In this document: positions 29,810-36,084 of the stretch, one piece after another
Layout: each line of letters begins with the position of its first letter
Numbering within the stretch: position 1 is the first letter of the stretch
Assembly: GCA_016930315.1 (NCBI GenBank)
Contig: JAFGGX010000010.1
Span: forward strand, 1-36,084
Length of the DNA: 36,084 nucleotides
Source: Candidatus Buchananbacteria bacterium
GTDB taxonomy: Bacteria; Patescibacteriota; Patescibacteriia; Buchananbacterales; UBA6539
Direction of reading: 5' to 3'
Translations under genes and position numbers: made by a program
Notes under the pieces: model-generated
What the model was told of the DNA's origin: nothing
What the model saw: the letters and a program-made list of their open reading frames with translations, nothing else
Databases searched by the model: none

Positions 29810-30907
29810 TTAATTTTTTGAATAAATTTGATTGCCTAGGTTTTTTATTATCCCTTTCATTTCCATAATTGATAGGGTAGCGCTAATTGCACTGATATCA
29901 AGTCTAGCTAATTGAATAATTTTGTCAATATGGATTGGTTCGAGCTTGATAATTTCAAAAATAATTTTTTCGTTTTTGGTTTGCGGTTGAATTTGTTCAA
30001 TAATTTTTTGGGTTTGAATTTTTTCTAAATTTAATGTTTCTAAAATGTCATTGACATCGGTTACCAGTCGAGCGCCAAGTTTAATTAGTTGATTAGTGCC
30101 GGCGGTATTTTCGTTATAAATATTACCGGGCACGGCAAACACCTCGCGGTTTTGTTCCAGAGCGTAACGGGCAGTGATTAAGGCCCCGGAATTTATTTTA
30201 GCCTCGGTTACCAAAACGCCCAAACTTAAGCCGGCAATAATGCGATTGCGCCGAGGGAAATTAAACGGTTGGGGAGTGGTGCCAATTGGAAATTCAGAAA
30301 TAATTAGGCCGTCTTTTTTAATTATTTCTTCGGCTAAATGGCGATTGCTGGCTGGGTAAATTTGATCGAGACTGCTGCCTAAAATTGCAATTGTTCGGCC
30401 GCTATTTTTTATTGCTGTTTGGTGGGCAATTGCATCTACGCCCAAAGCTAAACCCGAGACTACCGTTAATCCAACCTCAGAAATTTGACGGCTAAGTTGT
30501 TCGGTGACTTGCTTGCCGTAGTCGGAATTTTTCCGGCTGCCCACAATTGCTAAACATAAATATTCAAAATTTTTTATATCCCCACGATAATAAAGAAGCG
30601 GTGGAGCGGCATAAATTTCTTTTAAAATTTTTGGATAATTTTGATCCTGAGCGGTGATTACTTCTAGGTTATGTTTTTGCAGTTTTTCCATTTCGTAATC
30701 CGGATCGATTTTATTTTTCACTGCAAAAAATTTTTCAATTGTTTTGTAATCCAACGGACTTTTTTGCCAGTCGGCCATATCTGCCTGCCAGGCATTTTTG
30801 ATTGATCCAAAATATTTTTCGATTATCTGCCAGCGCATCGGGCCAATAGCGGTGATTTGATTAAAAGCTACCCAGTATTTTAACTCCTCGTTTTTTTGCT
30901 TATTCAT
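29810..30907 (-). CDS. dprA: DNA-processing protein DprA
   Basis: A 365-residue protein with three parts: an N-terminal helical (SAM/HhH-like) region (ELKYWVAFNQITAIGPMRWQ), the Rossmann-type core (LAIVGSRKNSDYGKQVTEQL, VVSGLALGVDAIAHQTAIK, ILGSSLDQIYPASNRHLAEE, FPRRNRIIAGLSLGVLVTEA, SGALITARYALEQNREVFAV) and a C-terminal winged helix (about 305-365, EPIHIDKIIQLARLDISAIS). DprA protects incoming single-stranded DNA and loads RecA during natural transformation, which fits DNA-uptake habits known for Patescibacteria. It heads the dprA-folC-topA operon. Confidence 0.97.
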   Translation of the reverse strand: MNKQKNEELKYWVAFNQITAIGPMRWQIIEKYFGSIKNAWQADMADWQKSPLDYKTIEKFFAVKNKIDPDYEMEKLQKHNLEVITAQDQNYPKILKEIYAAPPLLYYRGDIKNFEYLCLAIVGSRKNSDYGKQVTEQLSRQISEVGLTVVSGLALGVDAIAHQTAIKNSGRTIAILGSSLDQIYPASNRHLAEEIIKKDGLIISEFPIGTTPQPFNFPRRNRIIAGLSLGVLVTEAKINSGALITARYALEQNREVFAVPGNIYNENTAGTNQLIKLGARLVTDVNDILETLNLEKIQTQKIIEQIQPQTKNEKIIFEIIKLEPIHIDKIIQLARLDISAISATLSIMEMKGIIKNLGNQIYSKN

Positions 30908-30925
30908 GTTGTTTTAAGCTAATTA

Positions 30926-31113
30926 TTGACATTTATTAGTTTTTATGATAAATTGTAGTGTCGTTATTAAAGCTTTCATTAGTCTGCTTTGCCAGCAGCC
31001 AAAGTTCTGGTCACCCCTCCTGACCTAGATTAGTAGCTACAAGTCAAAATGTTTATGCATTCTTGCATTATCCGTTTTGCGCTGGCAGGCAGATTATTGG
31101 AAGCTTTTTTATT
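30926..31113 (+). ncRNA. Candidate structured non-coding RNA with promoter
   Basis: TTGACA (30926-30931), 17 bases and an extended -10 TGA-TAAATT (30946-30954) predict a start near 30961. The transcript folds on itself: 30969-30987 pairs with 31089-31107 (18 of 19 positions, with G-U), then GCCAGC (30991-30996) with GCTGGC (31081-31086), and the 3' arm runs into T-rich sequence. The 84-base interior has a hairpin GGTCA-ccctcc-type loop-TGACC exposing CCCCTCC, a short GTAGCTAC palindrome and ATGCA/TGCAT. The closed stem with an open centre recalls 6S RNA, but I cannot prove that. No coding frame is seen. Confidence 0.6.
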
Positions 31114-31125
31114 TATTTGCTTGGG

Positions 31126-31165
31126 ATGTAGGTGCAAAACAGTGTTCTGCACCTACATTTATTTA
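31126..31165 (+). terminator. Stem-loop terminator after the 30961 RNA
   Basis: ATGTAGGTGCA (31126-31136) pairs perfectly with TGCACCTACAT (31148-31158), followed by TTATTTAT. It could be the final terminator of the candidate RNA. Confidence 0.65.
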
Positions 31166-31175
31166 TATTGATTAA

Positions 31176-31199
31176 ATAAAAAAGCGCCACAATGGCGCT
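31176..31199 (-). terminator. Intrinsic terminator of pth
   Basis: On the minus strand AGCGCC (31199-31194), a 5-base loop and GGCGCT (31188-31183) lead into TTTTTTATT. It sits 23 bases after the pth stop. Confidence 0.85.
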
Positions 31200-31222
31200 A
31201 TATTGATTAGATTTTTTTTGCC

Positions 31223-31789
31223 CTAATTAAATTGATTCATGGTTTTTTTAATATCATTATTATCTAAAGCCGTCTGAATCGCTTGAGCGGTTTGTTCAAT
31301 GGCGATTTGGGCTTCTTTGACACGATTGATTTTTTCTAAAACATATTTTTCGGTTGGCAGCTTATTTTCAGTTTGCATAATGCCAATCCGAAACCGAACA
31401 AAATCCTGGCGGCCTAGATGTTGAATAATTGATTTGATGCCGTTGTGTCCGCCACTGGAAGCATCAACTGAAATTCTAATTTTACCCAATGGTAAATCGA
31501 TGTCATCGTGGATTATCCAAAGATCAGCCGGTTCGATTTTATAGAAGTTGACCAATTCTTGTACTGCTAGGCCGGAATTGTTCATAAAGGTTTGAGGTTT
31601 GACCAAAATGATTTTTTCCTCGTTGATTTGGCCTTCAGTAATTTCAGCTTGAAATTTTTTATTGATTTTTGGCTTACTGAAATTTTCTTCGACACTATCA
31701 AAAAAAGCATCTAGGGCCAGCCAGCCTAAATTGTGCCAAGTATTTTTATATTTTAACCCGGGGTTGCCCAAGCCAACGATTAATTTCAT
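31223..31789 (-). CDS. pth: Peptidyl-tRNA hydrolase
   Basis: The protein has 188 residues. Typical blocks: MKLIVGLGNPGLKYKNTWHN with the catalytic His, LGWLALDAF, ILVKPQTFMNNSGLAVQELV, DLWIIHDDIDLPLGKIRISV with the catalytic Asp, and SSGGHNGIKSIIQHLGRQDF. It frees tRNA from peptidyl-tRNA that drops off ribosomes, complementing tmRNA/SmpB in this window. It follows der by 35 bases on the same strand and is probably co-transcribed with it. Confidence 0.97.
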   Translation of the reverse strand: MKLIVGLGNPGLKYKNTWHNLGWLALDAFFDSVEENFSKPKINKKFQAEITEGQINEEKIILVKPQTFMNNSGLAVQELVNFYKIEPADLWIIHDDIDLPLGKIRISVDASSGGHNGIKSIIQHLGRQDFVRFRIGIMQTENKLPTEKYVLEKINRVKEAQIAIEQTAQAIQTALDNNDIKKTMNQFN

Positions 31790-31824
31790 GTCTTAATTCT
31801 AAAATATTATTAATTTTAGAGCAA

Positions 31825-33234
31825 TCAATTTTTTTTTAATCTTTTTTCAACCACTTTTTCAATTTTTAATCTGATTGGCGCACCGAAAAAATCAAATTTT
31901 TCCCGAATTTGGTTTTCAATATATCTCAAATAAGAAAAATGAATTGATTGGCCTTTGCCGATAGTAATAGTGAATTGCGGTGGGTTGACCCGGCTTTGAA
32001 CTAAACTATAAATGTAAGGCCGCACCATTCCTTTAGCCTGAACAGGACTTTTGTGAGCGACTATCTTTTTTAGGAGGCTGGCTAATTTAATATCTTCAAT
32101 TTTTTGGCTTTTTTGTTCATAAACGGCAATCACCTGATCAAGAATTTTTTCGACATTACGGCCAGTGAAAGCCGAGACAAATACAATCGGTGCAAAAGAT
32201 AGGTAACTAAAGGCTTGACGGTAATAATCCATCATTTCGCGGTCAATGGTTGGGGTTTTGTCGCGGATTAAATCCCATTTATTGCCAACAATAATTAAAC
32301 CGTCTTTAGTATCTTTAATTAAACCGGCCAAGTGGTTGTCTTGGCTGGTGAGTCTTGTTTGCGCTTCGGTGACGAGTAAAGCCACGTCGGCTTTTTTTAA
32401 AACCTCTAGAGTTTTTCTAGCAGCTTGTTTTTCAATTCCACGTTCAATTTTACCTTTTTTTCTTAAACCGGCCGTATCAATCAAGATAATTTGGTAGTCT
32501 TTGTAATCAATGATAGTATCTTGCGGTTCGCGGGTGGTTTGGGCAACTGGCGAAACAATCACTCGCTGTTCACCGAGAATCTTATTAACTAAGCTTGATT
32601 TACCAACATTTGGTCGACCGACAATGGCAATTTTAATTGTTGGTTTTTCTACTACCGTTTTTGGCCGGCCGCGGGGAATTTTTAAATTTTTATTAATGAC
32701 ATCAAGCAAATCACCAGTACCCGAACCGTTGATGGCCGAAACCAAAACTGGCTGGCCCAAACCGAGTTGAAAAAATTCACTCGTTTGGTTTCTTAGTTTT
32801 GGATTGTCGGCTTTGTTACAAACCAAAATAATTGTTTTTTTAATTCTTTTTAGAGTGTTAACCAATTCCTTGTCTTGCGGCATTACGCCGGCTTGAGCGT
32901 CAACTACTAACAAAATCAAATCAGCTTTTTGTAAAGCGGTTTTAGTTTGTCTGATAATTTCAATTTCGATTGGATCGTCGGTTTTTGCTTTAGCTTTAAA
33001 TTTTTTGGTGGCCAAAGCCTTGATGCTGGATTGAACCAAATCGCTGTTAACGCCACCGGTATCAATTAAATTAAAAACTCGCCCTTGCCAATTAACAGTG
33101 GCGAAGTTATAGTCGCGAGTGGTGCCGGCGACTTTGGAAACAATTGCTTTGCTGCTTTCGGTTAAACGGTTAAACAAGGCGGATTTACCAACATTGATTC
33201 GGCCGATGATGACGATTTGGGGAATTTTTATCAT
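31825..33234 (-). CDS. der: Ribosome-assembly GTPase Der (EngA)
   Basis: A 469-residue protein from the ATG at 33234 (MIKIPQIVIIGRINVGKSAL); an upstream in-frame start at 33297 would overlap the opposite promoter and add an unlikely N-terminus. It has two tandem G domains: first GRINVGKS, DTGG and NKAD (about 8-170), second GRPNVGKS, DTAGLRKKGKIERG and NKWDL (about 205-380), then the KH-like C-terminal domain (SLVQSRVNPPQFTITIGKGQ). In the first P-loop Ile replaces the usual Pro (GRINVGKS). An insertion of basic residues follows the first DTGG switch (KALATKKFKAKAKTDD). It acts in 50S assembly. Confidence 0.96.
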   Translation of the reverse strand: MIKIPQIVIIGRINVGKSALFNRLTESSKAIVSKVAGTTRDYNFATVNWQGRVFNLIDTGGVNSDLVQSSIKALATKKFKAKAKTDDPIEIEIIRQTKTALQKADLILLVVDAQAGVMPQDKELVNTLKRIKKTIILVCNKADNPKLRNQTSEFFQLGLGQPVLVSAINGSGTGDLLDVINKNLKIPRGRPKTVVEKPTIKIAIVGRPNVGKSSLVNKILGEQRVIVSPVAQTTREPQDTIIDYKDYQIILIDTAGLRKKGKIERGIEKQAARKTLEVLKKADVALLVTEAQTRLTSQDNHLAGLIKDTKDGLIIVGNKWDLIRDKTPTIDREMMDYYRQAFSYLSFAPIVFVSAFTGRNVEKILDQVIAVYEQKSQKIEDIKLASLLKKIVAHKSPVQAKGMVRPYIYSLVQSRVNPPQFTITIGKGQSIHFSYLRYIENQIREKFDFFGAPIRLKIEKVVEKRLKKN

Positions 33235-33255
33235 ATTTTTATAAAGATAGCATGG

Positions 33256-33284
33256 TTGACAAATTATATCAAGTTTGATATTAT
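33256..33284 (+). promoter_or_regulatory. Near-consensus promoter of the 33380 cassette
   Basis: TTGACA (33256-33261), 17 bases and TATTAT (33279-33284). The leader of about 90 bases has a TCAATCA/TGATTGA hairpin and a longer TCAGGC/GCCTGA stem with CGGGCG inside, then AAGGAGG (33367-33373) 6 bases before the ATG. It is divergent from der, whose start is 22 bases away. Confidence 0.8.
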
Positions 33285-33379
33285 ATATATCATTCAATCA
33301 AAAAGTGATTGAGTAGTCAGGCCTCGGCGTAAGGGGCAAATCTATTCGGGCGAAATGAGCCTGAAAAAGGAGGATGTCC

Positions 33380-34177
33380 ATGTTAAATAATCCTGGACAA
33401 TCTTTTGGTGGTGGTTTCAGAGTAGATTCTGGTGGTCACTTTGTGAAAGGTGATGAAAAACTTTTCCCTCATACAGAACCCACACTTGATTTATTGCTGG
33501 AACGATGGCAAGAAATGTTCAAGCAGCCTGGGCTTACCTCATCTGAGTTTGAAAGTTGTCTGTCAGCTATCATTGAAAAAATCAGTAGCAATCTCAGAGT
33601 TGCCAATCTGCTTATCGGCGCCAATTTCCCGGTTCTTCTTCCTCAGATTTCACCGAGCGCAGGTGGGTACGGTGGGATGATCACAGAATCAATCCTGCCG
33701 GTTTTGAGCCAGGTTGCTTCTGTCTTTGACACGGTTTTGTCTAACTCTCTAGACGGATCGGGTGTTGAGATGACCATTGTCGAACCTCGTCACGCAAAGC
33801 TTGTAGAGAGTCTGACTCAAGGCCCAATCCTTGGCATTATTTGTTTTTCCTTTCGCGGATTAACGCTGTCAGATCAACTCAGTATATGTGCAGAACTGCC
33901 CGAGGAGATGTCACTGTGTGGTGTTCTTGACATGGCAGTCTTTGAGGCGATTTACGCTGATATGCTTTTATTGTCTGGAGGTCATCAACACGGGCTTGAC
34001 TGCTCGGCAGTCAGTGTGAATAACCCAGAAGACGGTCGTACATTACTACCGTACTTCGATTTCTACCGCACCCCTTTAAGTTGTAATTGGGGTTGGCTAG
34101 ATTTAAACTGTAGGGGTGATTATTGTGAATCACGTCAGGACTGTTTTAGTGGGCTCTTTATTCGCGGTGATAAGTAA
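33380..34177 (+). CDS. Unknown GC-rich cassette protein
   Basis: A 265-residue protein. I chose the ATG at 33380 because AAGGAGG lies 6 bases before it; the ATG at 33374 touches the Shine-Dalgarno. The N-terminus is Gly-rich (GQSFGGGFRVDSGG). The middle is helical (TLDLLLERWQEMFKQPGLTS; SCLSAIIEKISSNLRVANLL; SILPVLSQVASVFDTVL), and the C-terminus has several Cys (SCNWGWLDLNCRGDYCESRQ). There is no clear signal or span. Codon use and G+C differ from the neighbours. Its promoter, leader, ribosome site and terminator closely match the plan of the 4545 unit, though the proteins show no likeness. The function is unknown. Confidence 0.75.
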   Translation: MLNNPGQSFGGGFRVDSGGHFVKGDEKLFPHTEPTLDLLLERWQEMFKQPGLTSSEFESCLSAIIEKISSNLRVANLLIGANFPVLLPQISPSAGGYGGMITESILPVLSQVASVFDTVLSNSLDGSGVEMTIVEPRHAKLVESLTQGPILGIICFSFRGLTLSDQLSICAELPEEMSLCGVLDMAVFEAIYADMLLLSGGHQHGLDCSAVSVNNPEDGRTLLPYFDFYRTPLSCNWGWLDLNCRGDYCESRQDCFSGLFIRGDK

Positions 34178-34259
34178 GTTTTTGACTTTTAGTGCCTTTG
34201 GCTACGCCCTTGCTCTTTGAGCTTCGGCGGTCAGGTCAAGCTACACTACTTATTTTTTC

Positions 34260-34300
34260 GAGAGGTTTCTTACACGAGTAGGCGGCCTCTCTTTCTTTTT
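34260..34300 (+). terminator. Terminator of the 33380 cassette
   Basis: GAGAGG (34260-34265) pairs with CCTCTC (34286-34291), followed by TTTCTTTTT, the same tail as in the 5404 terminator. The stretch 34178-34259 before it holds no gene. Confidence 0.75.
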
Positions 34301-34363
34301 ATAAAAATTAGGTAGGTGGCGTGAAAGGTATGGGCTTTTTGTGGTTTATTTTTTAAAATAAAA

Positions 34364-34393
34364 AAAACATAAATCAAAAATGTTTTATGTTTT
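34364..34393 (-). terminator. AT-rich terminator of the LCP gene
   Basis: AAAACATAAA (34364-34373) pairs perfectly with TTTATGTTTT (34384-34393). On the minus strand it leads into more T/A sequence, 27 bases after the stop at 34420. Confidence 0.65.
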
Positions 34394-34419
34394 GTTCTTC
34401 ATGATTTATTTTTTTAGTT

Positions 34420-35844
34420 TTATAATTCTTTCCGATCTTGGCCTAAAATAATTAAAATGTCGGCGTTAGGACTAACCAGCTGACTGCTGGTGGCGGTCAC
34501 CCAGCTTGGTAAACTAGGGGATACCTCGCTATTAAGTAACAAACCAACATTTTTGGCTGTGTCTTTTGGATCCGGGTCTTGGTTTAAATTATAGACAACG
34601 GTTTTTTGATAATCTTGGGTGGGGGCATTACGGCTGGTGATTACTTGATAGCCCAAACTTTGCAGATATCGAGTGGTGCGAGAAGCTAGCCCCTCGATTT
34701 TTGTCCCATTTTGAACTTCGATTTTTCTCGGTTTAGCCGAGGCTAAAGCCATTGGGTCAAAAATGTTTTGGGCAATATTTTGCAATTCAGAAAAATCGCC
34801 GATCTTTGTTTCTAATACCCAGGCGCCTTCACTGGTGATAGTTGATTTCAATGGGCCGTCTGGACTGTCATCAAATACTCGATTAATAATTTCGTCATGA
34901 TTAATATTTTTACCCATTTGATAAAGCTTTAATAACTCCCAAACTTGCATGTTGGTTGATAAGTGCTGGCTTAAAGTATCCATTAACTGGCTGACTTTAT
35001 AAGGGTTAGCCAACGTACTAAGTTTTAAAGCCTTATCTTTGACTGCTAATAATATTTTTTGTTGGCGTTGACTTCTGGCAAAATCCGAACCTTCAATCCC
35101 TTTAGCTTGCCTGGATCGAACATATTTTAAAGCGGTTGCTCCATCAAAAGTATATTGACCGGCTGGAATATATAAATGCTCGTAACGTTCGGTGGTGGTG
35201 GCCGTTTCTTTGCCGGGGATTGGATAAAGCGAATCATCTAAAGTATTGTCGACATTTAAAGTTAGGCCGCCTAAGTCATTAATAATTTTTACAAAACCGG
35301 CGAAATCGATTCGTAAATAATATTGGATGGGAATATTTAAAACTTGGCTGACCACCTGCATGGCCAGTTCGCCGCCATGTTCGGGATTTTGGGCTTCGCC
35401 AAATGCGTCGGTGCTATTAATTTTACGCCAGCCATAGCCGGGGATAGGGACTAGCAAGTCTCTAGGCAAGGAAATTAAAGAGACTTGTTTGGTTGATAGT
35501 TTTAAACTTAAAACAATCATGGTGTCGGTTAAGTATGGTCCATCGTGATCGCCGCCGCCAATGCCCAGTAGCAAAACATTAATTCGATCTTGATCCTCAC
35601 CTTGTAACGCTTTGTTGTCGCTAGATATTAATTTGCCAATTTGGCCGATAATACCGACATTGCCGAATTTTTGGGCTAAATTTTCACCCGATGAAATAAT
35701 GCCGATACTATAAATAATGCCGATAACAAGAAAAACAGCCACTAGATAGATGGCGAGTTTACTTAGTTTAATTGCCTTTCTTTTCGGTTGAGGGGTGACA
35801 ATTTTATTTTTTTCATCTAGAAAATCAACTTCTGGCTTATCCAT
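34420..35844 (-). CDS. LytR-CpsA-Psr (LCP) family cell-wall ligase
   Basis: A 474-residue protein with a cytoplasmic basic N-terminus, one span (LAIYLVAVFLVIGIIYSIGI, about 30-50) and an outer LCP domain (about 85-320): INVLLLGIGGGDHDGPYLTD, DTMIVLSLKLSTKQVSLISL, PRDLLVPIPGYGWRKINSTD, DLGGLTLNVDNTLDD, TALKYVRSRQ and SDFARSQRQQKILLAV. The conserved Arg and Asp residues that bind the pyrophosphate lipid are present. A LytR_C domain follows (about 375-470, KIEVQNGTKIEGLASRTTRY). LCP proteins attach glycopolymers to peptidoglycan. It is not in an operon here. Confidence 0.93.
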   Translation of the reverse strand: MDKPEVDFLDEKNKIVTPQPKRKAIKLSKLAIYLVAVFLVIGIIYSIGIISSGENLAQKFGNVGIIGQIGKLISSDNKALQGEDQDRINVLLLGIGGGDHDGPYLTDTMIVLSLKLSTKQVSLISLPRDLLVPIPGYGWRKINSTDAFGEAQNPEHGGELAMQVVSQVLNIPIQYYLRIDFAGFVKIINDLGGLTLNVDNTLDDSLYPIPGKETATTTERYEHLYIPAGQYTFDGATALKYVRSRQAKGIEGSDFARSQRQQKILLAVKDKALKLSTLANPYKVSQLMDTLSQHLSTNMQVWELLKLYQMGKNINHDEIINRVFDDSPDGPLKSTITSEGAWVLETKIGDFSELQNIAQNIFDPMALASAKPRKIEVQNGTKIEGLASRTTRYLQSLGYQVITSRNAPTQDYQKTVVYNLNQDPDPKDTAKNVGLLLNSEVSPSLPSWVTATSSQLVSPNADILIILGQDRKEL

Positions 35845-35918
35845 AGATTATTTATCATCTAATTTTATATCATTCTGCCATAAAAATAGAGGTTTTGTAA
35901 AGTAAGTTTTATAATGTC

Positions 35919-35959
35919 ATTCCGGACCTGCCTGCCGGCAGGCAGGCTTGATCCGGAAT
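35919..35959. repeat. Palindromic REP-like element
   Basis: The outer arms ATTCCGGA (35919-35926) and TCCGGAAT (35952-35959) flank CCTGCCTGCCGGCAGGCAGG (35927-35946), itself a perfect palindrome. The flanks GTC and CTAG mirror the element at 26069-26098, so it is an inverted copy of the same family. It lies upstream of the LCP gene. Confidence 0.8.
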
Positions 35960-36012
35960 CTAGTGTTTAACTTAAGCCTTGTACTTTTGTGACCAAAAGT
36001 ACCAAAAGTCCT

Positions 36013-36084
36013 GGGGGCACAAATTCGCCCTTCAGCGATGATTAGTTTTTATTCGGGTTTATTTTGGGGCTCAGTTGTGCCCCC
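36013..36084. repeat. Inverted repeat at the window end
   Basis: GGGGGCACAA (36013-36022) and TTGTGCCCCC (36075-36084) form a perfect 10-base inverted repeat. It may continue outside the window. No coding frame is seen in 35960-36084. Confidence 0.6.

Noticed and set aside
30961-31110. SRP (4.5S) RNA as identity of the candidate RNA
   Set aside because: The conserved GGAA tetraloop with its AGGTCAGG/AGCAG internal loop is not present in the right order on either strand.
1-36084. CRISPR array, transposase or prophage genes
   Set aside because: No regularly spaced repeats and no transposase, integrase or phage structural proteins were recognised.
1-36084. Recoded stop codons (TGA as Gly, code 25)
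   Set aside because: Housekeeping genes such as topA, der and glyS read through in the standard code, and TGA is used as a stop.

Overview
Organism. The window looks like a chromosomal segment of a Patescibacteria/CPR bacterium (Parcubacteria-like). The reasons are an AT-rich sequence, a compact standard-code layout with many overlapping genes, short versions of housekeeping proteins (SmpB, a Rel protein ending after its TGS domain, a single-chain glycyl-tRNA synthetase), few Shine-Dalgarno sequences, several promoters whose -10 box almost touches the start codon, and many small unknown membrane proteins. The lineage is an inference from gene style, since no rRNA is present.

Layout. 1-2348: a cut-off unknown gene, an arsR-thioredoxin-permease operon with an operator over the arsR start, and a cold-shock gene with a long leader. 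2393-4375: small unknown and regulatory genes, two of them (2393-2697 and 2816-3078) each broken by one missing base, plus an XRE/DUF2178 pair with a palindromic operator. 4440-5436: a GC-rich stand-alone cassette with one unknown gene. 5512-7035: a DUF4440-like gene and a long, divergent proteasome-beta-like Ntn hydrolase. 7280-7574: a tRNA-Asp lying inside the pieces of a second, fragmented tRNA. 7613-10054: rplT, rpmI, infC, tmRNA and smpB (translation and ribosome rescue). 10134-16858: a permease-like AI-2E family protein, a membrane-anchored protein and a three-gene surface-protein operon. 16915-20109: glycyl-tRNA synthetase, an M16 peptidase and a membrane hydrolase-like protein. 20201-20882: three tRNAs (elongator-type CAT, initiator, Leu-CAA) around a small unknown gene. 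21001-24162: parA, parB and a convergent rel gene. 24232-25408: a candidate small RNA, two tiny membrane proteins and several strong promoters. 25425-30907: an unknown anchored protein, then a tight dprA-folC-topA operon. 30926-31158: a structured candidate non-coding RNA. 31223-33234: pth and der. 33256-34300: a second GC-rich cassette. 34420-35844: an LCP-family cell-wall ligase. The right end carries palindromic repeats.

How it works together. Most of the window is translation, chromosome segregation and cell-envelope housekeeping. Between these blocks sit self-contained units with a near-consensus promoter, a structured leader, an unknown product and a strong terminator; they look like recently acquired or mobile-type accessory genes. 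The most unusual items are the proteasome-like hydrolase (5956-7035), the two cassettes, the candidate RNAs at 24267-24332 and 30961-31110, the tRNA nested in a broken tRNA, and the surface operon.
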